DNA from: Tanypteryx hageni
Lineage: Eukaryota; Arthropoda; Insecta; Odonata; Petaluridae
Reading direction: 5' to 3'
NCBI GenBank assembly: GCA_028673005.1
Contig: CM054113.1
Coordinates: 212,713,504-212,777,503 of the forward strand
DNA length: 64,000 nt
Shown here: positions 1-11,383 of the stretch, one piece after another
Numbering within the stretch: the first letter of the stretch is position 1
Layout of the letters: each line of letters begins with the position of its first letter
Made by a program: the position numbers and the translations under genes
The notes under the pieces: generated by a model
The model's input: only the letters and a program-made list of their open reading frames with translations
The model's database searches: none
What the model was told of the DNA's origin: nothing

Positions 1-188
1 TCCTTTTTTACGAAATTTCTAAAAATTGTGAACTTTTATTGGGCTCTTTTCTTTGAACTTTGAAGAATTGCTATATATTCCCGCCGTCACGACTATATAA
101 GCTTTCAGAAGCCACTTTCCGAAACTCTCTGGCTTAATCACGGCTCTCGGAATTTTGAGGCAAAGGAGGGTGTTTTTTTCTTCTTACC

Positions 189-252
<64 letters not shown>

Positions 253-586
253 TTCTGCGTTCGTGGTTGGTTTCGTGAATGCGAAAAACGTGAGAGTTCC
301 ATCGTTAAATCATAGTGACCTATCAATTTCGTTCGGCCTTTCAAAGTTTCCCCATGAAAGATCCTTGGATTTCAGGAACACATGAATCAAGTAGTTATTT
401 TGATGAGAAAATATCAGTACAAGTCGAATATTTTCCTCTTAAATATTTTGTCAGATTTGAAAAAGTTTTTTGGATAAGGAGACAAAATCAGCGAAGCGTT
501 ATTATTGTTGAATGAGTCACTGGAGAATTCTAAAATTCGTATTTTGGCTGAAAACATATTCAATAATAAGCGCTTAAGTATCGAAG
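1..586. other. Non-coding stretch, no gene seen
   Basis: AT-rich DNA with a TATA-like ctatataagc near position 92 and a long AT microsatellite at 193-250. The short ORFs over the microsatellite are Tyr-Ile repeats and not credible. I see no splice-linked coding sequence. Confidence 0.6.
193..250. repeat. (AT)n microsatellite
   Basis: An uninterrupted alternating AT run of about 58 bases. The length is probably polymorphic and prone to assembly slippage. Confidence 0.97.
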
Positions 587-783
587 TTTGAAAAAATAAC
601 TACTAATTTTTGGATATTTCCTATATCCATAACAAGGTTATGAAAAACCAGATGCGTATTTCGGCTATAATGCAGCCGTTTTCAGTGATAATTCACCGAA
701 GGTAGCCGAAATGCGTGTATGGTCTTTTTATAACCTTGTTTTGTCCATTGGAAATACGTAAGATAAGTAATTATTTTTTCAAG
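587..783. mobile_element. Hairpin MITE, family H copy A
   Basis: Two inverted arms of roughly 80 bases face each other. The left arm contains ccataacaaggttatgaaaa followed by a gcgtatttcggct block. The right arm carries the reverse complement, with tagccgaaatgcg then tataaccttgtt. The outer ends match as tttgaaaaaataa and ttattttttcaag. Related copies lie at 34437-34676 and 49646-49735. No coding capacity, so it is a non-autonomous palindromic element of unknown superfamily. Confidence 0.8.
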
Positions 784-1984
784 TAACGATTCTTGAATTT
801 CCTTTTATTTAATTACCAATTCAGATAATATGCGGTATTTTCGCGGAGCATTGATGGAGAAACACTGATTTAACGCAACATGTCTTATAAAAATAAAATT
901 TTGAAAAATTCAATCTACTTTGTCCTTGGTTTCTCCTTTGCCCACGAATTTAACCTCCGCACGCGATCCACGAAATAATTGGATGTAAACTCTTTCTTTA
1001 AAATGGTCGTAAAAAACTCTATTGCTCTCGGAATTTAAACTTTTTCTCCTAATATTTAAATATTAGCTACATAATAATTAAGAATAAATTAATACTTCAG
1101 TGAGATTGTAGGCAGGAAACGATTTACGGATATAGTTTCATGAATGCTAAATTACCTTCCTCATTATGTTATCATCGAGAAACCTGTACTAGATTTTGTG
1201 CTAAATTAGCCTCGCAGTTCTGACTGAGTTAGTATCTGCAAACTGTTTCTTGTAAATTTGTGATGGTACATTCCATACTACTCGAGGATTGCGGCTGCTT
1301 GAGCAATTTAGGTTTAGTGCTGCACTATCTTTTGTTTGACGAAGAATTTATTACTAACGTATTTGAGAGCATAATCCTCGTACTTCTTTCATAGAATTTT
1401 GCGACTAAACAATTAAGCTGTAAGGATTACAACAACTGACCGCACCTATTCACAATACAGTGGCGACTTTTATTGGAAAGCTATGTCGGATAGATATATT
1501 CTGTATCAATAATACGAAATCCACTTTTAAAACAATTACTTGAGTCAAAGTATTGTAATTCGAACACAATATAAATATTAAAAATTTAGAAATAAGCAAT
1601 GATAGAAAGCTCTTGTCTCATTGTCCCGCCAAAGTTGTTTTAGTTGCTTTTTACGTTAAACAGGTACAGGGATTCGGATAAACGCTTCATACCTCTCGTA
1701 ACCTTTAAAATGTAAAAAAGAAAAAGGATAAATTTCAAACCATTTTATGACGCACTTGGAAATCGAGATTTTTCTAATTCCCGCCCTGCATCCCCGTTGC
1801 CAAATTTCTTTTCCGCAGATTTCCTTCTTCTTATGGATTATCTTCCTCGATAATTTTCGTTGAAATTGCCTTTCAAAAGGAACAAGATGGAAAAGTATAC
1901 CTACTCCATAAATGGAATACACAGAGATATCAAAGGCGTTCTTTTTGGAAGACATGTATAAAACGGTGTCGATAGATTGAGCGG
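784..1984. other. Non-coding stretch, no gene seen
   Basis: AT-rich DNA without recognisable coding sequence. A minus-strand 145-codon reading frame over 1656-2093 has no domain I recognise and runs across the tandem duplication at 1985-2375, so I do not call it a gene. Confidence 0.5.
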
Positions 1985-2375
1985 TTCTTGAATTTTTATC
2001 TTCGTAACTATAAGTCGTAATTATTTGATTCCGCGGAATTTTTTGTGGTGAATGTTGTCCTCCATTCCAAAAAAAATATAATCTATACCTCACATCAAGT
2101 AAGAGCTTGCGAGAAAAAATATGGATTTTTAATTGTTGTTTGCCGAGAGAACCGTCTTAGCGATCGAAGTAAACAAAATAAGCTATGCTTTGCTTGGTAT
2201 TTTCTCGAATTTTTTTCTCCGAAACTGTAAGTCGCAATTATGTGGACTCGCGGACTTTTTTTGGCAAATGTTGTCCTCTTTCCGAATAATTTTTTTAATC
2301 TATACCTTACAGAATATACGAGAGTTGGGGAGAAAAAAATATGGTATATTTAATTGGAGCTTGACGGAAGAAATT
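1985..2375. repeat. Diverged tandem duplication, unit about 217 bp
   Basis: Two adjacent copies run in the same order. Copy 1 starts near ttgaatttttatcttcg at 1987 and copy 2 near cgaatttttttctccg at 2205. Both continue through taagtcg, a gga or gaa block with ttttttt, aatgttgtcctc, aatctatacct and gagaaaaaaatatgg. Several indels show the duplication is old. No coding function is apparent. Confidence 0.75.
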
Positions 2376-2439
2376 TAACGAGATACATATTAAGTTTATT
2401 TAAGTTCTTATATAAAGTGGAAGTAATAATTCATGGATG

Positions 2440-2595
2440 CAGTTCAAAATCACAGTTGGGCGATAAATTTTAATAAGGTTCATTCGTACTTAATTGAAAT
2501 CCGTCCAGCGCTTTAGGAGATGAAAGTTACGACAGACGGACGGACGGACGAGGCGTGCCCATAAGGCGTACCGCTACTATCGCTTCGCTGGTAAA
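2440..2595 (+). repeat. Dispersed repeat tail with GACG tetramer run
   Basis: Contains the motif string aaatccgtccagcg, then cagacggacggacggacg, then accgctactatcgcttcgct. The pattern 'rtccagc.gtt..gagatga' followed by a GACG or GACA tetramer run is typical of interspersed repeat tails in arthropod genomes. Related phrases occur at 38760-38960 and 5850. Superfamily unknown. Confidence 0.5.
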
Positions 2596-3059
2596 AAAAC
2601 ACCTAAAAATTGAGCGCAAGAATTACGCTAGGATTAATATTTTCTGCTTTTCTTGCTCCTGCGGATTTGGGTGGGAGAATTTTGCCAGGGCGAGGATCAT
2701 TCCAGTAAATAAGGTTAACTGAGGTCAGACGAGGCATTAATGGATTTAGCAAATACTCTGAAGAGCATTTTTCCCCGCTTCAAATCCGAAAATCTCTTTT
2801 TAAAACGAGACAAAAGAACTCACGTCAAACGTTATTGTACGTTTCGTCGCGCTAAGCGGAGAAATTTTACGGCTATTTCCATCTAAATTGAAATGAATGA
2901 GACGTATTCTTTGTCCGGGGGCATTCAGCATGCGTGGACGTGTTAATTTATTTCTCATCGAAAGATTTTCGAGGAAAAGAAACTTTTTCTGCAGGCTTAT
3001 GAGTATATGTTCTTCGAAATACCATATGTTAAAGGGAATGATGTACTAAGTGATAATCG
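2596..3059. other. Non-coding stretch, no gene seen
   Basis: No coding or repeat structure that I can recognise. Confidence 0.4.
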
Positions 3060-3195
3060 ACAGAAGAAGAGAGGAGAAAACGTGGGAAGAGAAGGAGAGA
3101 GAAGAAGAGGAGATTAAGAACGAGAGAAATGGAAGATAGAGTTGAAGAAAGGGAAAAGGAAGAGAGAGATGGAGAGGGAGCGAGAGAAAGTGTAG
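3060..3195 (+). repeat. Polypurine (GA-rich) tract 1
   Basis: About 135 bases with almost only purines on the + strand, rich in GAGA and GAAGA. Antisense reading gives Ser/Leu/Phe low-complexity frames that are not genes. GAGA tracts can bind GAGA-factor-like proteins or form triplex DNA; no adjacent gene was found to support that here. Confidence 0.85.
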
Positions 3196-3849
3196 ATAGA
3201 TAATCGTCTTTGCTGGTGCGAAATGAACCTAGAAAATCTCTACTCTCATCCAACCATTTGTCATTGCACAAACCAAAATCCAACAAGAGTTTATAAACGA
3301 AAAAAATGTCATGGAACGGGCTTGGAAACGAAACGAGAAGAATTTCTGCGGGAAAAACAAGTATAATTCGTTGCACAACCCTTATAAAACTTCCGCAGCC
3401 AGAAAAGGTGCGTGAAAATCCTGCGAAACCTACAGCTAGCGTCCAAAAAAAATTATTGAGGTCATTTTATGGCTGGAATCCAATATCTCCTTGAAAAATA
3501 TTTAGAATGATGTTGCTGAGTGTTGCATAAAAATTAAATTTTGTTGTTAACAAATGTTTAATTTATTATTTAATTCCAGTTTTCATATTTATATTCCAGA
3601 CAGCATATCTATGTGACTGGCAGAACAAAAAACAACTTAGCGTGTCTCCGCATAAATGGGTCCATGCTGAATGTTTAGAGGCACAATAATGGGCAAAGGC
3701 CCGTATTTTGAAAAACCCGGGTCTATGGGAGTTACGGCTGATTAGCCATAAATGCAAACAGACCTGGTCTAGGCTCAAGGGGACACACACGTATGCACAA
3801 TGCAATGGCTCCATCTTTACTTATGAGTAAGTGTAATAACGAGAAAACA

Positions 3850-3972
3850 TTTTCAGAGGGAGAAAGAGAAGGAAGGAGGAGCGGAGAGCGAGAACGATAA
3901 GAGGGAGAGGAAATAGAAAGAGATGAAGAGAGAGAGAGAGCGGAATGACGGAAGATGGAGAGGGAGAGAAGA
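3850..3972 (+). repeat. Polypurine (GA-rich) tract 2
   Basis: A second GA-rich strand-asymmetric tract about 780 bases after the first, including an uninterrupted GAGAGAGAGAGAG run near 3930. The long minus-strand frame across 3732-4424 is low-complexity sequence opposite this tract. Confidence 0.85.
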
Positions 3973-4617
3973 CACGTCTGAAAAATATTCTCGTCTCCGG
4001 TATCAATCTTCTCCTCTCTCGTGATGACAACTTTCCGAGCAAACCACAAATGGTCTTTTCGAGACGAATCTTTTCCAGAAACCACTAATAGAGACGACCT
4101 TGGAGGTTCTCGAAAAATTGACAAAAAAGTAATTTTCGTCGGACCAAAAATAACTTCTCGGCGCGGATTCAGTGCGGGGATTGAGCAAAAAAAACGGAAG
4201 GATTGAATAACTTGGAAACATGAAAAACGAAAACAAAATGAGATTCTCTCGGCCGAAGCTGAAAAGTTAATTATCACATCGTAAATGCCGGTTAAAAACC
4301 GGTTACCTTTGTTCTTCAAGGATGTATATGAAGAGGTTTTTTTCAGCCCCTTGGTTTTCGGAAAATGAGAGCAGTAAGTTGCAACGAATTTTGGAACAAA
4401 TTCGTCTTTAAGCGTAATGGGCACTAACGTTTCAATCTTCGGAAATCATATCAAAGATGCAAAAGCTTAAGATTACTTTATGAAAATGTGGCTCGAACCT
4501 TGTGTATTGCGCATATCGTATAGCGGAGCTTTCTGATATGACGGCAATTTAAAGTATATCTTGACTCATATATATGCCTACACATTTTAGTTAAATTTAT
4601 ATATCTTTATATATACT

Positions 4618-4679
<62 letters not shown>

Positions 4680-5947
4680 ATGATTTTAATGATGAAATTG
4701 GAATCCAATGATGTTAAAATTTTTTGTTTCTCGGGTCCACTCCTATCATTAATGATCGAAATTCCTTTTTAAAATCCTATTCCTGGTAGACTTTTAATAA
4801 ATATAAAGCGCGAAATTTTTAATAGGATTGGCTTGAGCGTAAATACAGTCCTTAGGGTTTCGAGTACATACATACATGAGATTGAGTTTGCGTTATTGGC
4901 CGCTTTTAACATTTTAATTCGAACCTTATGTCAAGAATATTTGTGTTTTTAAATTTATATTAAATTTTTTGTGTATATACCGTGGTATTTTTGTGTTATC
5001 CATGGATCTAGAAAACATTTATTCTTAAATATTTTTATTTTTAAGTAAAACCCAGAATGGCTGCATCTTCCTTCATATATTTAAAACTTTATGGCTTACT
5101 TTTTATTTCATTTATTTATTCTGGTATTTATGTATCCCGTTTATTTCCATATTTTTGTGTATCATTATGATCTTTACGTATAAATTTCATTTAAAAGCTA
5201 TTTATTTAAGATTAATCATAAACATTGGCTGCATGTCGCTTAAGAATATGTAATTTTCAACATTCGTACACTGCTTTATCACTAGGTTTTCGGATTTTGA
5301 GACTTGACTGGGGTAAATCTTAGTGGAATTTCAATTGCAAAAATATCTGATTGAAACACCTTGTTTGGAGTCGTTTTTATTTGTTCTTGTAAGAAGTCGA
5401 GGTAAATGGTTCGCCATTCTTCTATATTTGAGATTCGTAAATTGTGTTACCTTAATTGTTAAATCAGCATTTCACGGCGCAGAAAATACTATACGAAATT
5501 CTCGGAATGAAGACTTTTTCGGAATCATTTGCTTTCTTAATGTTCAAAGCCAAGAAAATTACCAACATTTTAAAATGAAGAAAGTAAAATAAAAGTACGA
5601 CACTAAGTGAAGCGAACGACAAATATGGTTTTCGCTTTGAGTTAACGAAGCTGATAGTGGCTTATTTTCGATTACTTACTTGGTTGTTTCGTTGACATGA
5701 AATTGTTCGTGTATCCATGAAAACCAAACGGGAAATGTTTTTGCCGTATCTCCATTCTTAGTCCCTTGCCTGTCATATGAAAGTAATTATTTCTTTCGTC
5801 GATTCATTTTTAGGCGTTCTTTAGAAAAAGTAACAGATAAACTTATGTCAGGTCATGTCCGTCCGTCCAAAACTACTGGGCGGATTTTCATAGAATTTAT
5901 CTATGGCTCTAAGGAAAAGAAAATAAGAAAATGATATAAATAGTTTA
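3973..5947. other. Non-coding stretch with AT microsatellite
   Basis: AT-rich DNA with no credible coding sequence. It includes the microsatellite at 4624-4674. The 89-codon frame at 5323-5592 has no recognisable domain and ordinary AT-rich composition. Confidence 0.5.
4624..4674. repeat. (AT)n microsatellite
   Basis: Uninterrupted alternating AT run of about 50 bases. Confidence 0.97.
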
Positions 5948-6400
5948 CATAACCTAATCAGAAGTGCCACTTGACGTGACAAAAAATTAACTTTCCGTCA
6001 TATCTCGTAAAATATTTGTCATATCAAAAAAGTCTTCAAATAAAATTTGTAGAACTGGTTAAGTAAAATGAAATATTTTCTACAGTTTTTTATCAAAGGA
6101 GTAGCCGTTTTCAAGAAACGCGAACAATAATGTCATAATTCACTTTGACTTAAAACATTTTTGTGACTTTTTAATTGATTCGCAGCAACTAAAGTAAACA
6201 AGATCTCCTATAAATTCGTGAATGCGTTTAATTTCCTTTCGTGCTTACACAGCACATAGTAAATGAAAGGAAAGAAATTATCTACCACGAAGAAACGAAC
6301 ATTAATACGTTTATTTTCCTGAACATCCTGTTTGTAAGTAAAAAGGAATGAATGATTCACGAAGAAGAATGAACGTAAAGATTACATTACTACTACTTAA
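5948..6400 (+). repeat. Dispersed repeat family R, copy 1
   Basis: Shares several hundred bases with the inverted copy at 12105-12552 and its 3' half with 23990-24165. Landmarks in order: gtgacaaaaaattaac, ggagtagccgttttcaagaa, caagatctcctataaa, tttcctttcgtgc, then two related units of about 75-80 bases ending in acgaagaa..gaacgtaa. The internal tandem units suggest a Helitron/Helentron-type or satellite-derived element, but no end signal was proven. Confidence 0.75.
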
Positions 6401-6734
6401 TTCAAGTGAGCAACCTCCTACGGGATCACTCACATCAGGATCAACAAACAGTACCTTCTTTATATATCTTTATATATAATTACTCAATGTCTTTCCGTCC
6501 GTACCCCTTTTATCTCTTGAACAGTTTGTCATAGAGAAAAGCTATAAAGGCCATTTTGTTTCTGCCAAATAGGAAACCCCGGGAAAACTGTTTTCGTTTA
6601 CGGAAGTGTCTCCGGGAGACGATTATATTATAGTATATATAGTAGTATATAGATAAGCAGACTATTCCTTTAATTTGTCTCTTACATTTTAGTGTATAGT
6701 ATTTTCTTTTTGTAATTTGAACAATATATCTATT
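6401..6734. other. Non-coding stretch
   Basis: Contains tgtctttccgtccgtacccc and other repeat-like phrases but no coding sequence. The last bases, tatctatt, form the left target-site duplication of the element that follows. Confidence 0.4.
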
Positions 6735-7560
6735 CAGGGCCGCCCCTTACGATCGCAAGGTCCTAGGCAAAAACTATTTTTTGCCATATTTTCCGCTATC
6801 TAATAATTATATTAGACAATACATATACCTACTAAGCTAATCAATATATTAATTATTAACAATTTATATAATAATACAGTATACTTATAATGGACCTAAA
6901 CTACCAATAATTTTATAATATTTAGAACCAATTGAATATTACTACTTACCATCCACGAAACAGCCTTTCTATTAAATTTAATGAAGCTCTATTTTCCTAC
7001 GACGACGACAGAATACATATATTGTTACACTGAAAGAAATAGCATGCACATACAAACTCGATGTCACATTGTAAAGCCTCTCACGTCTGTATCTTTTAAT
7101 ACGGTTTTAGAATAGAATATTACTCTTTGTCATTTAACTAATAAGTAATAACAAAAACATCATACTCGACTAATCTTCAGTTAAGTATCAATTGTCTCGT
7201 TAGACGATCCTCATTCGTCAAGGCGATTGCCATTCCATTGCAGCGCCTCTAAAAATTAAGTCTTGATCAAAACCATTGTAAATACATTTGTTTATGTTTC
7301 TAAGATCTTTAGTCTCGAGACAATCTCGAGAACGTATACATTGCATGTATACATTATAGAACCACGTCTCATTTTTCTGTCGTTCTAACGCTGTGATCGA
7401 TCACTCCTCTTTGTCACAGTACCAAGAATACTCAAGAATATTCTTTATGCTGTTGCTTTGTTTCCGTACAAATGCATTACGACATTCGTTAGGTGCGAGG
7501 ACCCCAAAGCGCGAGGCCCTAGGCGCCTGCCTTGCTTGCCTTATCTTAAGGACGGCCCTG
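6735..7560. mobile_element. hAT-type non-autonomous element (826 bp)
   Basis: The left end reads CAGGGCCGCCCC and the right end GGACGGCCCTG, giving an inverted terminal repeat of the CAGGGCCG type seen in hAT elements. The flanking 8-mers are tatctatt (6727-6734) and tatctatc (7561-7568), a target duplication with one mismatch. Subterminal sequences also pair loosely (ggtcctaggca with gaggccctaggc). No transposase is present. The right duplication overlaps the target site of the next element. Confidence 0.85.
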
Positions 7561-7569
7561 TATCTATCA

Positions 7570-9069
7570 CAGGGGTGGGGAACCTTTTTTCATTGGAAGG
7601 CCAAATGTTACCTAACGGAGATCTCATCAGGCCGCACATTGCGATGCACGTGGCATACATTCACATATATCAAAATTGATATATGTAATAAATAGGCAAA
7701 CACAATTTAATAGCTTTTGAATTTTAACGAATACAGATTTCAGTTCTTCATATTTACTAATATTTTTAAAAACTTTGAAGGCTTTAACACAATACTCGTA
7801 AAATGACTTTTTAATCTAAAGGAAAAAATGTCAATCTTTCATATTTACTAATATATTAATAAACTTTAAAGAAGTTCAAACAAATTAAGGACTTGTAAAT
7901 AAAATGTTGCATTAAATCACATTCATAAAAATAAGAAGACAAACACAATTTAATGACTTTTTTATGAATGTTTGTTGTGAGCTAAGAACTTGATATTTGG
8001 TTCCATCATTGTTGTCTTTAGCTTCAATTGGTCTTCCAGGTGGGTGTTTGTCGTCTGTGATCTCAGACAAGTCTTGATTTTAGCCATATGTGAAAATGTT
8101 GATTCACAACAATAGGTTGTGCCAAAACAAGAGAGTAAACGACGAGGATATTGACGCAGTCGTGGGTATTCAACAGTATTCTTCCATATTTCAATGGGAT
8201 CCTTTTTACTGTCGAATAGAGGCTTCAGAATGTTATCTTCTGAGAGCTCATTCAACTCCATCTGCAAATACTCAGCTGCATTAGAGACATCAACCAGATG
8301 TGGCTGAAAAGCTATTCTCAGTGTGGCATCATGTTTCTCTTTAAATCTGTCATTCCATTCTTCAATCAAGGAGTCTAAGACACCTATATATTCATTCATA
8401 TTCCAATTTTGCAAGTTTTTATTCATTTCTTGTTTATCAATTACCTTTGCCAGCTCAGGAACATGCTCGGCTGAAACAACTGATCTGGTAAGGTCAATTT
8501 AAAAAAAAAATCAACTTCTTCCGAAATAACTGAATTTGCTGCCACATTTCATATATGAATTTAGTTTTACCTTGTAGAGAAGTATTTAAATGATTTTGCT
8601 TTGACATTAAATCACTCAAAAATGCAACCTTTCTGCAGAAATCTTTCTTCAAAATTTCTCAAGGTTCATTCTGTTCTGTGAAAAGGCTCGCGACTTGTTT
8701 TCGCAAAGCTAAATGTTTTTCTAGTACTTGATCTTGTGACAGCCAGCACACTTTAGAATGATATGGAAGATCTACACTAAACGTTTCATCGTCATATTGA
8801 AGCATGGTGCAAAACTGGCGATGCCGTGAAGCATTTGCTCGAATGTAGTTCACAATACCAATAACTATATGTAATGTGTCATTTTAAACAGTAGATTTGC
8901 CGCAAAGATTCTGCTGATGCAAAATGCATATCTTTTGTTTGTTCTTTCTGTAACTTTCATGCTAAAATCATATACGAGTTTGAGTATGTTTAGACAAGTA
9001 TGCAAAAGGCCACACTGAGTATCACAAAAGGCCGCATGAGGCCTTAAGGTCCCCGGTTCCCCACCCCTG
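7570..9069 (-). mobile_element. hAT (Charlie-like) element with decayed transposase
   Basis: The left terminus is CAGGGGTGGGGAACC and the right terminus GGTTCCCCACCCCTG, a perfect 15-bp inverted repeat typical of Charlie-type hATs. The flanking 8-mers atctatca (7562-7569) and atccatca (9070-9077) differ at one position and fit an 8-bp hAT target duplication. The 1.5-kb body encodes parts of a hAT transposase on the minus strand (see the pseudogene entry), so this is a deletion derivative of an autonomous element. Confidence 0.93.
7962..8853 (-). pseudogene. hAT transposase remnant, GTF2IRD2/Charlie8-like
   Basis: Reading leftward, 8853-8659 encodes a middle piece with VNYIRANASRHRQF and SKVCWLSQDQVLEK. 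After a broken stretch, 8426-7962 encodes the C-terminal dimerisation region, including YCCESTFSHMAKIKTCLRSQ and THLEDQLKLKTT. These phrases are characteristic of hAT transposases of the kind found at the C-terminus of GTF2IRD2-type proteins. The N-terminal zinc finger and most of the catalytic core are missing. Frames change between the two pieces, so the gene is dead. It lies inside the 7570-9069 element and shares its orientation. Confidence 0.85.
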
Positions 9070-9077
9070 ATCCATCA

Positions 9078-10360
9078 CAACTTAGGAACAGTGGATACCA
9101 TTTGCTGGAATGGTGGTATTGTCGGCCACAAGGACAAAGAAAGAGAGAGATCGCTTGTTCAAAAGAAAGTGCGGATTACCCGAGAAGGAAAGAAAGCTTA
9201 AGTCGAAAAACTTTCTTTCAGATTAAAATCTGCTGGAATACCACCTAATATCATCTTCGGAAAAGATTTTGTCGTAAGATAACTGTCATATTTTCAAAAG
9301 TCTCAAAATTTCATTTTTACCGCACCTTTCGCGAGTTTGACGAAATTAAGTTACGAAACAATCAATGACGTAATGTAACGGGTTTTCTTACTCCGTTGCA
9401 GAGAGCACTAGTGTTCATTCTCCAGAGAATTTCTTGCAACCAAAAAGATGTCATCTAGCGACTAACTGAAAGAGATAATTGGCAACACTGCATATGGGGT
9501 TAAAATTTCAATATTAGATCTTTTGTTATCATAATTTGATTTTTTAAATAAAAATCTGATGTGGCCACCACATGACTTTCTCCATTCCTGTAGTATTTCT
9601 AAAAATTCCAAATAGGTTACATGATAATAAATATTTTAAGGAACTGTGAGAAATATTTAAAGACTTCACAGAAAACATAAATAAACACAAACCGTAGCCT
9701 TCTCATATTGGATATAGCCAGGAAGCTCCAACAATCAAGAAAATAAAAAGAAGCGTTACTAAGACGTAACTAAGCGTAAAGTGTTTACAATTGTCGCCGG
9801 TGGGTGGTGTGGTGGTGGCAGTTAAAAAATTAATTTTTAATATATCTGTTAAACAATGCATTAAATGTGAAAATGTTTCAAACAAACATTGTAGAAAATT
9901 AAATTTCCTATAACTTTTATTCCTATACTTTTTTACATTTATCGTATATTAAAGCAATTATATCAAAAACGAATGTGACAAGAGTAAACACGCACTTCCG
10001 GTTGTCCGATGTTTACCAAAAACTAATCTGTTCTTGTGACTTTCATAAAAATATTAAATATAAAATTTCGCGGTGACGTGATTAATAGTTTTTTAGTTCG
10101 AGCACCCACAAAATTCTGGTCACAGACACACCCACATATCATCGAGAAAATAGTGAAAATGTGTTCATAGGACCCTAAAACATGTATTTCCGTTGAATTC
10201 TCGAATACGTTTTTTTATGAAAACAATACTTTCTCTATACTTTGTATATGGAGAGAGTAAAAATTAATTCGTTAATACTGCCCGTGGTTTGTAGTTTGTT
10301 CTTCCCTTGCCTATAAGGCATTGTTTTGGTAACTCTTTCTATTAAATAACGTTAACACGG
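9078..10360. other. Non-coding stretch, no gene seen
   Basis: Mostly AT-rich. The 60-codon minus frame at 9703-9885 ends in a hydrophobic run but has no support from splicing or homology that I recognise. A ggcaacactg phrase near 9481 resembles the terminal motif of the element at 10361. Confidence 0.4.
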
Positions 10361-10840
10361 AGTGTTGCCACGTTTCCGAGTTTAACCCGGAGTCTCCGGA
10401 TTTTGCAAGTTAATGGTTTGTCGAGCCTACACAAATCATGTTGGTAGGACTGATGAAATCGATTTCTTGAAAAGTGATATGAGCAATAGAAGCTATGCTT
10501 TTAAGTACAAAATTAATACATGTATTATATTTTTACAGTTGGTTCCTATTCAGTCAGTAAAAATGCCCCCAGAATGTAAAGAATAATATTCTTACCTTAT
10601 ACGCATCCCCAACCTTAAATCTCCGATCCGAGACTCAACTTAAGATTAAACAAATGATATAAATGTTAGTCTATATTGTTAATTTATTTAAAATTATTAT
10701 AATCTTTCAAAAAAATTTATCAATTTAATAATCAATGTGATAATTTTTTGTAAATGATAGAAAAAAATAATCCGAAGCGTATTCTCCATATAAAAAATTG
10801 GGGAATCTCCGAGTTGTCACGGGGAAAAGTTGGCAACCTC
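10361..10840. mobile_element. MITE with about 44-bp inverted ends
   Basis: The left end runs agtgttgccacgtttccgag and on through cggagtctccggatttt. The right end, read on the other strand, runs ggttgccaacttttccccg and on through ctcggagattccccaattt. The arms align with small indels over about 44 bases. The interior is AT-rich and non-coding. The target duplication is not clear, so the exact boundaries and superfamily are uncertain. Confidence 0.6.
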
Positions 10841-10899
10841 GGTCAGACCGTGTAGGCATATGTTTAGGTAACAATAACAAGTCATTGCGAAATGTTATA

Positions 10900-11300
10900 A
10901 CACATGTCAAAGAGATGGCGAACAGAATCCGTGAAGAAAGAGAAAGAGTATCTTGTCATAGAAGGTCGAAACTGGCAACGTCACGGCGCACGTGCCTATC
11001 TCGTCAACAGACATGTGGATCCAGTCATTATCTCGCTAATCGAGGAAAACGAAGAGTTCATCGGTTACTTATAATCGAGATTAAGTCGATACAGGGACTG
11101 ATTTAAGTCGTTTTCCGAGCGGTACATCAGTTCTTTCCTCGTTCCGACGCCATTTGTTTTCAATGTCGACGCTGTAGCGGCAATGACAGGTCGACCACGT
11201 CGCGCACGAATCATTTTAATAATGCTCCCTCATGTTTAAGTTGGCGTGTATTTTATAGCATATTAATGGCGGTGAAGAAGAAAAGCGCTGTTATATATGG
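10900..11300 (+). promoter_or_regulatory. CpG-rich unique stretch, possible promoter or 5' UTR exon
   Basis: Clearly richer in CpG and GC than its surroundings, with phrases such as acgtcacggcgcacgtgcc and gacgccatttgttttc. A TCAGT initiator-like motif lies near 11127, and a splice-donor-like gacag|gtcgac occurs near 11187. The first LRR gene downstream has a spliced 5' UTR whose upstream exon must lie to the left, so this is a candidate first exon. This is inference only. Confidence 0.25.
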
Positions 11301-11383
11301 GCCATGGTAAAGCTTATGCGGATCCTCTGAAAACTTGGCTTACCCAACGTTTCGACTATCTTAATGCTTGTTCCATATTTATA

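Noticed and set aside
1656..2093. A 145-codon minus-strand reading frame
   Set aside because: No recognisable domain, no splice or start support, and it crosses into a non-coding tandem duplication.
3732..4424. A 230-codon minus-strand reading frame
   Set aside because: It runs opposite the GA-rich tract and is Ser/Leu/Phe/Arg low-complexity sequence with no domain; composition explains its length.
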